DNA from: Climacteris rufus
Lineage: Eukaryota; Chordata; Aves; Passeriformes; Climacteridae
Assembly (NCBI GenBank): GCA_013398175.1
Contig: VZRZ01001930.1
Coordinates: 318,976-382,975, forward strand
DNA: 64,000 bases
Direction: 5' to 3'
This document shows, piece by piece, positions 35,870 to 47,384 of the stretch (its first letter is position 1; each line of letters starts with the position of its first letter). Under the pieces are notes generated by a model, which worked only from the letters and a program-made list of their open reading frames with translations, was not told where the DNA came from and did not search any database. A program made the position numbers and the translations under genes.

Positions 35870-38800
35870 TCTCCCAGAGACTGCTGTGATTAACGCTGTC
35901 ACCACGGACGGGACAGGAATGAATAACAATGGCCCCTCTCCCACAGCCACTGCGCCTTTCGCTCAGCAGCGGAGCAGGGACCCCACGGAGAACTTCCAGC
36001 CGCACTCTGATCCTGCCACATCACCTTCACTGGGGTTTGCTAAGCAGCTGTTCTTGCTCTCTCTGCAGCTGGAATGTCCTTTATGGCTTGAGCTGGAGTA
36101 TGGGGAAAGCAGTGACTGCTGTGCTGGGAAAAACTCAGGAACTGGGAGCTTCTTTGTTCGTCCCATGAACATCTGCACTCCCCCTGGTGTGTGCTTGGGC
36201 CCAGGTGAGGCTGCCTGGGCTGTAGGAAGGTTGTTGCACAGGCATAGACGTGTTAGAGAGTTTGTATCTGGAGCCTGCCAGGGGAGAAATGGTGCTTCCC
36301 AAGCCAGCCTCATCCCGCTGGCTTCCCAGCAGCACCACAGCTCAGAACAAACCGCCTGCAGTTTGTGAGAGAAGGCAACTGGAGCGTCAGGTCTGCCATG
36401 CCCAACACCTCTTGCTCATCCAACAGCCTCAACGTCCTGCTCCAGGCTTGGCAGAGGGACCCCTGACAGTTCTCTCACTTCCACAAGGAGCTTTTTAGGA
36501 GCTGGCTGAGTCAAACACTCCGAGTGGCTGTACAGAGGCTGTGTGTACACATGGGAAGGCATTCGAGAGGCCAGGGAAGCAGAGTCACTTTTCATGTGCC
36601 ACCACCTGCTCCTTTGAAGAGCCCCAAGTAGGGAAGGAGGCTGAAGCTGTATAAAACCAAGAAACTCGTGGAGGTCAAAAGAATAAATTATAGTAATTTT
36701 TAGGGTTTTTGTGGGTTGTTTATCTCCTCTTCTCCTCTGTTTTCAAGTCAATCTAATCAAATGTGGATTTGCCACAATCACAGCTCATGCTAACCTTCAC
36801 CTGGAGGGTATTAATATGCATGACGCTTGTTAAGTGTTTGCTTAATTTTTATTTATGGAAACTAGACTCTGTGAAGTGTAGCTGAGCTGGCTGGAGAGCA
36901 CGTGTACCGGGTGTGCTGGGGTGGGAAAGCAGGAAGGAGGTGGAGGCTGGGGGTGCCAGCCAGGGGCATTGGTTCTGCAGCCCCTCGGTCCGGAGCACAC
37001 GGTCAGCAGGTCTGTGCTGATCTCTGAAGAGCTGGCAAGGGCAGCTCACTCAACAACAGCAATGCTTGACCCAGCCCTGGCTGCCTGTTTAATGACCTGA
37101 ACCCTGTGTGCCATTTTTCTCATCTGTTGAAGATGTGCTCACAGGTCACTTCACAGCGACAGCGCTGTGTCCTGGGAGAGAGATGGGCAAAGGAGTCTTA
37201 GCCATGGGGGATTTCCCTGCAAACAGCTCTTCTTTTTGGACTGGTGTTTGGGAAGTCAAAAGGGAAGGAAAGGACAGGATTTATTTTTAGCATCTATTCT
37301 TGCCCAAGCTGATCTGAGTCTGCAGGCTGAAGGACAGGTTTCTGCAAGGCCCAGCTCCTCAGAGTGCTCCCGTGCCAGCTGCAGTGAGCAGCACATCTGT
37401 GCTGGTGGCAACACAGTCCCTGTGGCCGTGTCTCGGGAACAGTCCGTGGAGATAACACGGGCTGAGGTGTTACCAGAGGCCACTGCCGTGTTTGCAGGTT
37501 CCCCAGCTGCTGCAGTGCAAGGAGAAGCTCCTCTAAATTTTCATCCAAAGGACAGGAAGGGTATTTGTCAAGCCAGGGCTCACTCCCAGCACAGTGTTGC
37601 CAGTCTTGCACTCAAGAGCGGCCTTTGGGGGGTCAGAGTGGCCATGGTATCTGGGAGGATGTTTGAATGATCAACGAACTGAAAGGGACCTAAACCTGCA
37701 AGGAATCAGGAGACTGAAAATCACCCACCCATTAGTGGGGTATTTTATGGATGAAAAGTTCCGCTGGCCCATCCTTTAAATCAAAGAGATCCCTTCCCAA
37801 AGGCTGCCCCAACGCATCGCAGCCAGGCCCCACACGTGAAGGGATTGATCCAAACTGTAATGGGCTCCCTCTCTGCTCCACCTCTGCAGAGAGTCTATAA
37901 ATAATCATTTACCGTTGCCCTCTGATCCGTAGGCTTTATTGAAATCTGCAGCATTGAATGTTTTTACAGCGACCTGGGTGTGTTCTGACAGTCAATCCTA
38001 ATCTCAGCATTGATTACAGCATCAATATTTGCCCGGGTTGTTGTTCTGATCTCTCCGGAGCAGCCGGTGGGTGGTGGCCCTGTCTGGCACATCCCGCCTC
38101 GCCCAGATCCGGCCCCTCCATCCTGCACAATAGCAGCTGATGGGAACGCTCTGTGAGCAGCCAGCTCCCGAAACAGCCCCGCACACCGTCTCCTGGAAAC
38201 CCTTAACGCATTCATAATGCGAGTATTTATGTATCTGAATTAAAAAAGAAAGGAAAAAAGCCTTAACCTTGGGGAGGGGGGGAGCTCAGGGATGGCAGAA
38301 AGGTTGCAGTGATTAAAGAAAGCTCGGAGCATTCGAGCAATATTAAATCTGACGGGCATAATGACGACTGAGATCTGATAGAACAGAGAGAAGGCTGGAA
38401 AGAAAGGGCTGGTATTTTTCCCTGATGTAACATAATGGTCACATTTTTCTTTCACAATGGTTTTTCTGAGATAAAGAACAAATTATACTGATTTGATTGC
38501 TACTTAGAAATACTTAAAATTGAAAAAGACAGCAGGTGGGCATGGTTAGGAAGGAGGGTTATTTTAGCATAACAGATGCATGCATAAAGCATAGCAGAGC
38601 CAATTTTTTAATCATCAGACCCCCCCAAAAAAGCCTTTGGAGTTTTTCTGTGCAAGGTGGGGAGGTGAGAAGGAGTGTGGGGGAGATTGGGGGGATGGAG
38701 GAGAATGTTCCTCTGCCAGCAGTGCTGCCACTGGGGTGGGATACACCATGGGAGTCGTCTTTGCACCAAGTGGGGCAAGTCCTGGTGGGAAATAAATCTG

Positions 38801-38959
38801 ACAAGGGACATTTTGTTATCGAGAAGGGGATGATGTCCCAGGGCAATGGGCTACTGGTGCTGGGATGGCTACACTGAGAGGTGGCACAGCTCAGGGTGCC
38901 AAGCTGGAGGGACAAACTCTCCTCAAACATAGCTCTGGCAGGGTGTGCTCTTCAATAAA

Positions 38960-39180
38960 CATACATGGCCATTTTTAATTATTCCCACAATTAAAAATGA
39001 CTTGTTTACTCAGATTTACGCAGCGCTAATAAATATGCCTTGGAAAATTACTTAAGTAACTAGGGTTTGCTAATAAAAACACCATATATAAAGCAAGTGC
39101 ACTGCTTGGTAAATCAATTAATTCTCATTTAATTACTGGGAATTGCTATCGGTGACTGGCCATCGCTCCAATTTGCTCGC
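38960..39180. promoter_or_regulatory. Candidate conserved AT-rich element
   Basis: Unique AT-rich DNA with repeated homeobox and MEF2-like cores (GCGCTAATAAATATG, CTAATAAAAACACC, AATCAATTAATTC). It also has a near-palindrome, AAGCAAGTGCACTGCTT. It looks like an enhancer, but nothing proves it. Confidence 0.28.
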
Positions 39181-39745
39181 AGAATGGACGTGCTTGTTTA
39201 CAGCTGCAGATAAATGATGTCGGGGAGGGCTGTGCTCTGGCAGGGCCAGGGCTGGGCACTGCGCCTCTGCAGAGCTGTCCCTGCTGGGATGGGAGTGTCG
39301 GGAGGCCTCCCATTCCCAGGACAAATGGTGGCTGCTCACCTGCTGGCCCAGGGGCTTAGGGGGGGCAGCCAGGGCAGGCTGGGCCTGTCGGAGGCTGGAG
39401 GTACCACCCAGGTGCTTCCAGCACCTGCCAAGGCAGCCACGGGGAGTTTCTTTCATTCTGTCAGAACAACTCTTCTGTTCCTTTATGTCTCTTAATTTAA
39501 AATTTAAAAGAGGTTCAGACCTGGTGGCCATTTTCAGCAGTTTCCAAATCAAACTCTATCCTTCACTTTCATATTCCCGTGAGCAACGTGACACAACAAG
39601 CTATGACAAAATCAAACCTGTTAACGCCACAATTTAGTTTCTATAACGTTAAGAAAATTTCGTTTGGTAAAGTTTATTTTATGTTTCTTTTCTAATTGTA
39701 TTTTAAAACCATCTTGGATTCTCCTGAGCCCCCTGCCCAAGCCTT

Positions 39746-39769
39746 CCATTACCATTACCATTACCATTA
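39746..39769. repeat. (CCATTA)4 tandem repeat
   Basis: Four perfect copies of the hexamer CCATTA. Confidence 0.95.
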
Positions 39770-40121
39770 CTGCAATGGGAAGAAATAGCCCCCTTGCCAC
39801 AGAGGAGAAGCTTTGCAGACTCTGTACTGACCTCAGGACTAATTTTCAGCCAAAAAGGACTATTTGATTATCTAACCTGACCCCTTGTTAAATATTAAAC
39901 ACATAATTCAATCAGACCTGCTGCTTTTGAGCTTCTGTTTGGCTAAGGGAGGTGAGTGGTTTATAAACGAGACCCTGTACCCTGGAATCCCTGAGCTGCT
40001 GCTGCAAGGCTCATCAGCTCTCCAGCCCTGCTCGTGGCTTTGCTTTCCAGCTGAGTGTTGCACCAGCCAGAGAGGGGTTAAAACGGGAAAAGTGGAGGAA
40101 ACAAACAAACAGATCCTGGCT

Positions 40122-40150
40122 GGGGAGCATGGGGGGGCATGGGGGGTGGG
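40122..40150 (+). other. G-quadruplex motif
   Basis: Four G runs of 4, 7, 6 and 3 bases are separated by loops of 5, 3 and 1 bases. This meets the strict G3+N1-7 rule for an intramolecular quadruplex on the plus strand. Confidence 0.75.
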
Positions 40151-41466
40151 AAGAGAGCCTCTGGCACAGGGGCAATGCTCCTGGCACAAGCAGCACCACC
40201 CAGACCCTGGGTGAGTCTCTTTCTCCTCTTTCCGTTTCTCTTTTTCCTTTCCCTAATCCTGCCTGTCCTGGTGCATCCACTGGGGCCTCCTGTGAAAGTA
40301 CGGATTTGTCTGGCTTTTGTGTTTAATCCCAAATCTGTCAAGCCCTGTTAAATTTGATGGTGCCTGAAAGGTCTGGTGTTAAGCAAATAGGTGGTGACCA
40401 GAGCCTTTGATGGGAATCAGATGGAAGCCCTAATCCTAAAGTAATGTATTTTCTCTGTAAGGCAGGGAGGCCCCAGGGTATGCAGAAGGAGGAGAGCTCG
40501 GAGCAATGCTGTGCTGACTCCTGCCCTGCTTGGGACGGGTGTCTGGCAGCCCTCCCTGCAATCCCTGATGAGCCATGTGCTGCTCCATTTCCATCTCTGC
40601 AGCTGGGGCTGGGAGGCATCCATGCCCCCATCCCTCCCCCAGCAGAGCGGTGCTGGTGATGGATTGTGCCACACACTCTGAACACCCAGCTCCTCAAGTT
40701 ATATCATCCCCACGGAGATTCAGGAGGCTCTGTCTGGGACAAATGTTCCCCATGCTGCATCAGCATCCTGGGAGCGAGGGAGGCACTGGGATGCAGGCAG
40801 GCAAGGTGCCTGTCTCACAGGAACGGTGCTTAATCCTTCTTTTCCCTCTCCTTCCTTCCCGCTGCAGCCCACCAGGCGAGGATGGTACTTTTCATTAACT
40901 GAATATTACTGGTCATGTAATTGAAATTCAACTTTAAGGTTGAAACCCCAAAGCAATGAGCCTTGAAGGAAAATGCAAAGCTCACCTTCGCTCCCACCTT
41001 GTTCAAGCCTCCCGAGCAGGGAGGAGCCACGTGCCCCAAGAACGGCCCTGCTGTGGCTTTGCCTCCAGTCCTGCTGTGCCAGGGCTGGTTGGTGCTTTTA
41101 TTCTAATTTCTTTTTGCCCTTTTTCGTCACACAATGTGCCCCTGGAAGTTCGTAGGGTTAGTTTGAAGTAGTGGCACTTTCTCTTTCCTTTTCTCCCCAG
41201 AATAGCAATAATTATCAGGATCCATCTGCCCCTGTCCTTTCTGACTGTCACCTTCAGTGCCACTGTGGGTACAGCCAGACACTGTCAGGGTCTGCCCTTC
41301 CTGGCACAACCAGGGAATGGGAATGGCTGGAGCCTTGCCTTGTTCCCCAGCTGCTGCTGCAATTCCCAAAGATGAGCAGAAATGAAGATGTATCTGTTCC
41401 CATCCGCAGATAAACCAGGCGCTTTTGGTAAATTAAAGTAATTCATTGTGCATCTCCAGACAAATA

Positions 41467-41481
41467 TGTGTGTGTGTGTGT
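41467..41481. repeat. Short (TG)n tract
   Basis: Seven TG dinucleotides plus one base, a simple repeat in intergenic DNA. Confidence 0.85.
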
Positions 41482-43079
41482 TGTTATTAATTCAGGCTCT
41501 GTTTTTCATTTGCTTTTTTTCTGCAGCTAATTACCTGTCAGAGAGAGTTCTCTGCTGGTCCCTGTGCAGAGTGGCTGTTGGCAAGAGAGCCAAAGGGAGG
41601 GGACATGCAGGGTGTCCTCACCCTGGTCTAAGGGCAGTCAGGGACCCGGGAAATGCTGGGCTGGAATACTGGAGATTCCCCGTCTGTGTTTCCACAAGGC
41701 TTCTTTTGAGGGACTAGAGGTGGAAAAGGTGGGGAAGGGGTGTCCTGACAACTCCACTGCTTGCCAGGAAGGGGGAGACAGTTTGGATTTGTGGCAAGAA
41801 GCTGCTGGCTGGCTGAAGAATCCATCAGCTGTTCTTTGTCAACATCTGCACAAGGGCAAGACGTTGAGATCCAGTACTTTTAACACAGTTTCTGTAGGAA
41901 AACTCGCCAGCTCAGCCGAGCCCTGGCTACACCAGGAGTGTCTGCTCCATTTTCTCTGCCCCACGTTGCTTTATGTGGGGCTGACAGAGGAGTGAGTAGC
42001 TGTTGCAAGACACAAGTGGGTATGTGCAAGGTGATTATAAGCACATTAGCAGAATGAATTATTTATACATTTATAAGAAATTATTGATCCGCTGGGTCCT
42101 AATCATGCAGTTACTCATCAAATGATCTTTTTCTCACACATTAACCCTTTTCAACCCACTACAAAAGGATGTCATGTGTAAACTGTGACAAGTGGAAGTA
42201 AATGTTGTTCTGGGCATTGCTTTGGGCTCTTGGGATAACCCAAGTGGGAATATGGGAATCCTGCAGGCACTCAGATCTGACAGGTAAGTAATCAGCATCT
42301 AGGGGGTGAGAAATCCTCATAAGGCCTGAATTTGCCAGGCCTGAGTGCTGCTGAGTCAGCTGGATGCTTCCTTTGGCAGCAGGATGGGGCTGGCGATGCC
42401 ACCAATGGCCGTGAGAGCCCAGCACAGCCAGCACCCTGCCCTGCCCTCCCCGGGCACGGCACTGGCACTGACTCGTGGCTCCTCGCCGAGCTCGCTCCGA
42501 GCTGCTGATGGAAACAGCTCCAGAGCCAGCCTCCAGGGACCCCGGGAGGTTTGTGTTGCTTTCAGCAGAATAATGCAATTCCTCATATTTTATTAACCAT
42601 AATAACACCAGTCTCTAGCCGTTGCTATATCCCCATCCGCATTTTTTTCCAACTTTCCAATTATTTCAGCTCCTTGCACCTTGCTGACAGAAAAGACATT
42701 ATAGTGCACTTTCTTTGGGGTGCAGTGAGCCTGGCACTGCATGAACCAGTGGCACAGTGGGGAATGGGCACCATGCTCCCCATGCCCACAGGCTCTGGGA
42801 CACCCCACAGCCTTCCCGAGGATCTGCTCACACCCTGACAGAGCCTCCCAGTCCCTGCACGTCCCTCACACCCACCTCAGGCTGCGTTGGAAATTGCAAA
42901 AACTGCTGGGCAGATTTATGCTCCATAAAAAATGTGTGACTGTTATGCCAAGTTGTTGCATTTTTCTGTCTTTTCTTTAATGGGTGCTAAAACTGATTGA
43001 CTCTCTGGCTTTAGACAACTCCACGGCAGATTAGTTGGGGCAGGATTGATTTTTTTTTTTGGACCCCCACTTTTTTAAC

Positions 43080-43340
43080 AGAGCAGCCACCTGACGACTT
43101 CAAGTTACGAACTTTGAGTTAAATTATGAACCTTTTAGTTTTGCATTACGAGGAGTATCTGAAACCTGATTTGCTACATCAAACCACATTAGTTGTGTTA
43201 TGTTATTTTCTAAAAACACATTTCGGAGAAATAACTCCAATCTGTGTTGCATTTTATAGACCAAAATAATTGAATGGCGGCTGTTTGTAATTTTAGCAAT
43301 CTCTTAACCTTAATCATATTTAATGGCTTTTCTCTTCGGG
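43080..43340. promoter_or_regulatory. Candidate conserved AT-rich element
   Basis: About 260 bases of unique, AT-rich sequence with frequent TTACGA, ATTA and AATAATTG motifs, set between GC-rich DNA. Candidate regulatory DNA by composition only. Confidence 0.28.
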
Positions 43341-45072
43341 CTAACAGGAGTGAAAAAAGCATATTTCAGCTCCATCATGGAGCAGCACTACAGTAATGCA
43401 CTCCCGGCTCCGGCAGGCACTGTAAATTCCTGCTTTCTGAATTGTTGGTTCAGGACAATCATTCAGCAGGGAATTACTTTCTCTTCTATGAAATAAATGA
43501 GATGTTAAACTAGTTTCCTGCTTCCTGCAGTAGCAGCACGGCCGTGTGCACACCCGGGGACGGCGAAAACAAGGGCCCGACCCTCGCTGGTCACTGGGAC
43601 GCGGGCAGGGCAGAAATGGGCACGTCCAGAGCAGAGGAAGAAACCCAGTGGAACCCGAGCAGGCAGAGCTGAGACGCTGCCTGGGGAAGGGACTGGGCTC
43701 CCACAGCAGTGAGGTGCCAGTGCTGGCTGCAGCGATGAGCGCGGGGCTCGCAGCACTGCTGCTCCTGCCCTGCTGCTCTGTGCTGTGCTGGCTGCCTCCT
43801 GACAGCATCCCTGGCACCCACCCGCCAAGCGCTGGCAGTGCTCGTGGCTCTGGAGCCCCAGGCTGAGCCCGCTCCCCGAGAGGAACGAGGCTGCCAAGAA
43901 ATCCCCTCGTCTCCTGTTAGAAACGGGGATGGCCATTCGCAGTCCTCCCAAGGGTTTAATCTTGGGGTTGTTTGCATGTTTTTTACACAGGCGACTGAGT
44001 CAGAAACACTTCCATGGTGTTGCTGATTAAAATTCCAATTGCTTTGGTAATTGCAATATGTTTCAGGGAAGAGGGTTGGAACTTCTTCCTAACAGGTGCC
44101 GCAGCCTGGCTGCTCAGGAATTGGCTGAGTACCTGTTGTGTGCAGGCTGGATCCCTGCCCTGTGCTTGCTCCGTGTACTGCTCTCGTTCCATCGGCTGTT
44201 CTGCTGAGAATTATGGTGCCACCGGGAGGAATAAACAACCATTATATCCCGGCGCAGGGAAGGAGGTTAATTTCTCCCCATAGGAGCTCTGATCCTTCGA
44301 AACTCTCTCCCATTGTACTCATGAAAAATAGGTTAGTGTAATTAGGGATACCGGTCTGGGCAGCAAAGGAGAGGCACGATGGTGATTAACTCGGCACGTG
44401 CGGGAGAGGTCACCTTCCCTCACCCTGCCGTGGAAGAAAAAAAATCCCTCTTTTTCTACCCCCCTCCCCAGGCATGCTGGAGCTACATGAGTGACAGGGT
44501 ATTGTCTATAACAATACACAGAGTTTTGTATGAGATGGAAACCTTCAAAGACTGAAAGAAATTCCCCCAAATCTCTGGCTTCTATCAGGTGGAATATTGA
44601 TGCTGTTTTAACAGGGTCCTTTTAATGCCATTTCTACAGATGGATTTTTTACAAAATAATGGTATTAAAAAGGCAGATTCCTCCCTTGTGCCCTCCCTGG
44701 TTCTGGATCCCACCAGAGCAAGTTGCTAAGAAGGTCCTTGTTATATCCTTTGCAGTAATGGCTCCTACAATCAGCCTGTACCCTGCAGAAGTCAGCAGAC
44801 AGATCTGTCCTCTTAGGCCCTGGCAGACACCTTGCAGACCAAGGCCAAAGTCCACCTGGCATTTGGGAGGGATGGAGAGCACCCAAACCAGATGCTTCAG
44901 CTGTGGGAAATCCTTCCCTCCTGAAAGTTCAGAGTGCATCATGCACAGGAGATTCAGTGACTGATGTAAGGAATAGTGAGGCTAAGAGGAAAAAAACCCA
45001 GAAGTTCCAATTTGCTTTTTCCCCTAAAAGGCTGATGTTTTGAAATCTGGCTCATGTATATGAAAATCTTCA

Positions 45073-45128
45073 GCCAAGTCGAGTGCAATGGTCCTCGACC
45101 AAGGAACCTGCACCCCTTTGCACTTGGC
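45073..45128 (+). other. 56-base stem-loop with interrupted 12-bp stem
   Basis: The left arm GCCAAG-TCGA-GTGCAA pairs with the right arm TTGCACTTGGC through 11-12 base pairs with the TCGA bulged out. A second small hairpin, GGTC-CTC-GACC, lies within the loop. The size is in the range of a microRNA precursor, but the long bulged loop is not typical of one. Confidence 0.45.
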
Positions 45129-47291
45129 AGCATCTGAGGCGTTGCTGGAGGAAAATGATAATTGCCTTCTCATTCTTCTCAGTGGCATCAGGAAACATTA
45201 AAATTGGGTTTGGCTGGTCACATGGGAGCATCATCCATCAGCAGCGCGGTGTGTGAGAGCGCGATGGAGAGCTTCTCCCACTGCAGGCAAAAGGCATTAT
45301 TAAAGAAACTAATCATTAAAAAAAATAGTACAAATAACCTACTTGTCTGGTGAGCCTGATGGCTTTATTTTCATATTCTCCGGCATAATGTGCACAGCCT
45401 GGGCTGCTTGGATCTGCCTCTCCAAGGCCCTCATTGGTTTTAAATGTCTTTGCTAACCACTCCACATCGAGCCCATAAATCGGGGTTCGGGTAACTGAGG
45501 CAGGCTGCCGAGCCCCGGTTAGGACGAGGCGTTAATTAAACACACGCTTAGGCACACGCAGAGGTGCCATCCTTCAGCCTTAAACGCGGCGCCGTGCGCT
45601 GTGCTGGGCTCTGGGAACAGTGACACGAGTGGTCCTGTCCAGGGGGCTCGGCACAGCTCCTGGGCCCACACAAGCACCTGAGCTCCTGCTCTGCCTTTGC
45701 TCTGGAGCAGCCTTGGGAGATTCGGTGCTCAGAGCTTGTTTTCCTCCCGAGCCATTCCACCACAATTAGTGTTGGATTAGAGAGTTAGTGCATGAGGGAA
45801 AAGCGGTGCATAGGTCTACCTAGACTTTGGTGAAGGCTGTGGTACCCCTTCCCACAGCATTGTCCTGGAGAAATTGGCTGCTCATGTCTTGGATGGGTGC
45901 ACTCTGCTGAGTAAAAACCTGGCTGGATGGACAGGCCCCAAGGGCCCTAAGGGTCTCTGTAAAAAACAGAGACACAGCCCTGAATGAAACGTAGCCTGCG
46001 TTTTTCCCTGTTCAATTAAATGATGTCTGAAATGTATTGTGACCTTGACCCTTGGGCTGCATTTAACCTCAAGCAGCACAAAAATATCACTTCTTTTTTT
46101 TTTCAATCTACATACCATGTTTTCTCCTTCTCAGAAGACAACATATTAACTCAGTCTGCTTTGAGCAATTTTGATTCAATTGGCCCTCTCCCTGAACTGC
46201 AAGCTGGAGCTAATGCACAGGGATGGAAGTCAGGCACGACTTCCAAACTGTTTTCTTTTAAGCAGCCCATTACACATTAACCTGCAAGGCTGTGTTTTAA
46301 GGGAGCCTTGTTCATCACCTCAGAAAAGTCAAATTAACATAATATCTGGAAAAGAACAATGGGGATAGAAACTGTTAGTCATTGTTGATGGAACAGGTAA
46401 GTTTCATGGCATGATCTGCTGAATATTCATACCATATTGTTTTTGACATTTAAGAACTCAATTATCAGCTGACTAATCAGTCTTTTACAGGACGTTATTT
46501 TTGTGATGGAAAACGTAGCGCTGGTAAGCCTCGAGGGAAACACTGCTCAGAGAGATCTTGGATCTTGTTTTATTCTGAAGGCAGGGTTTTTCTTTATTAA
46601 ATGGATTAATTTAGCCCTTCTACCAGCAAGTGACTTGGAGCCTTCTGGCAGGGTGGGCAGATTTTATCCAGGCTTTCCAGCTCTGTGTGATACTGGAGCC
46701 TGGCAGCATCCTTCCCACTGGAGCCAGGGCTGGCCCAGTGGAGATGCTTGGGCTATTCAGGGAGGGGTCGGGGAGCAGTCCCTGGTCTGGTCAGGAGCTC
46801 CAGCACAGCAGGGTTCCCATGTGCTTGGGAACCTCAAAATGTAATGACTGTTTCTGAAAGCAAGAAAGGGTTGGAAACAGTCTAAACCTTAAAAAAGATA
46901 CACAACGCTTGTCCTTTCCCTTTCTTTCTCTTTTTTTGGAAGGCATTTTGGAAATCTAGTGATAATCTTTGTGTAATTTACCTCTTGCATTGAACAGCTC
47001 AGGGACCAGCTTTCCACTTGATAGATTATTTTGACATATTTACTCATAGCTGTGTCTGTCTCAGCAGCATCCCCATAAAAATCTCAAACTTTAAATTAAT
47101 ACGTGGGGACTGAGATTTTTCTCGCCTGCAGTTGAACAGTCTCTTAACACACTCTCCTCTCTCTGGCTTTTAGTTATATTTAGGTCTAAAACCGTAACTA
47201 CGAGAAAGCACCAAGTGCATTTGTTTTAGAGCAAAAATGGAGATGTTTTTGCCAGGGGAGTGGTGTTGGGGAGCTGCCCTCGGCTATCCCG

Positions 47292-47384
47292 ATGGCCCTG
47301 GTGTCGGCGGTGCTGCTGCTCTGCACCAGCGCCGGGGCACAGAGCGGGGTAGGACTCGGACAATTCCCCACAGGTTTGGTTTAA
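47292..47384 (+). other. 30-codon open frame resembling a secretory signal peptide
   Basis: The frame begins MALVSAVLLLCTSAGA|QSG, with a Leu/Val-rich core followed by a good Ala-Gly-Ala cleavage site. It is followed at once by GG|GTAGGA, a usable splice donor, and reads to TAA at 47382. It could be a first coding exon of a secreted protein, but no second exon was recognised downstream and Leu-rich chance frames are common in CTG-rich DNA. Confidence 0.15.

Larger units (their letters stand above)
33641..47250. other. Intergenic DNA, no gene recognised
   Basis: Alternating GC-rich sequence with chance ORFs and AT-rich unique blocks (about 36640-36860, 37860-38060, 38200-38620, 38960-39180, 42020-42180, 42560-42720, 43080-43340, 46000-46520, 47000-47240). 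Distinct elements are listed separately. No splice-linked chain of exons was found. Small open frames that look like a signal peptide (43735) or a zinc finger (44659-44964) are judged to be chance. Confidence 0.65.

Noticed and set aside
37660..37800. Possible CR1 retrotransposon remnant (GAAAGGGACC... region)
   Set aside because: A few words resemble the CR1 3' region, but the terminal ATTCTATG-type repeats and a continuous match are absent.
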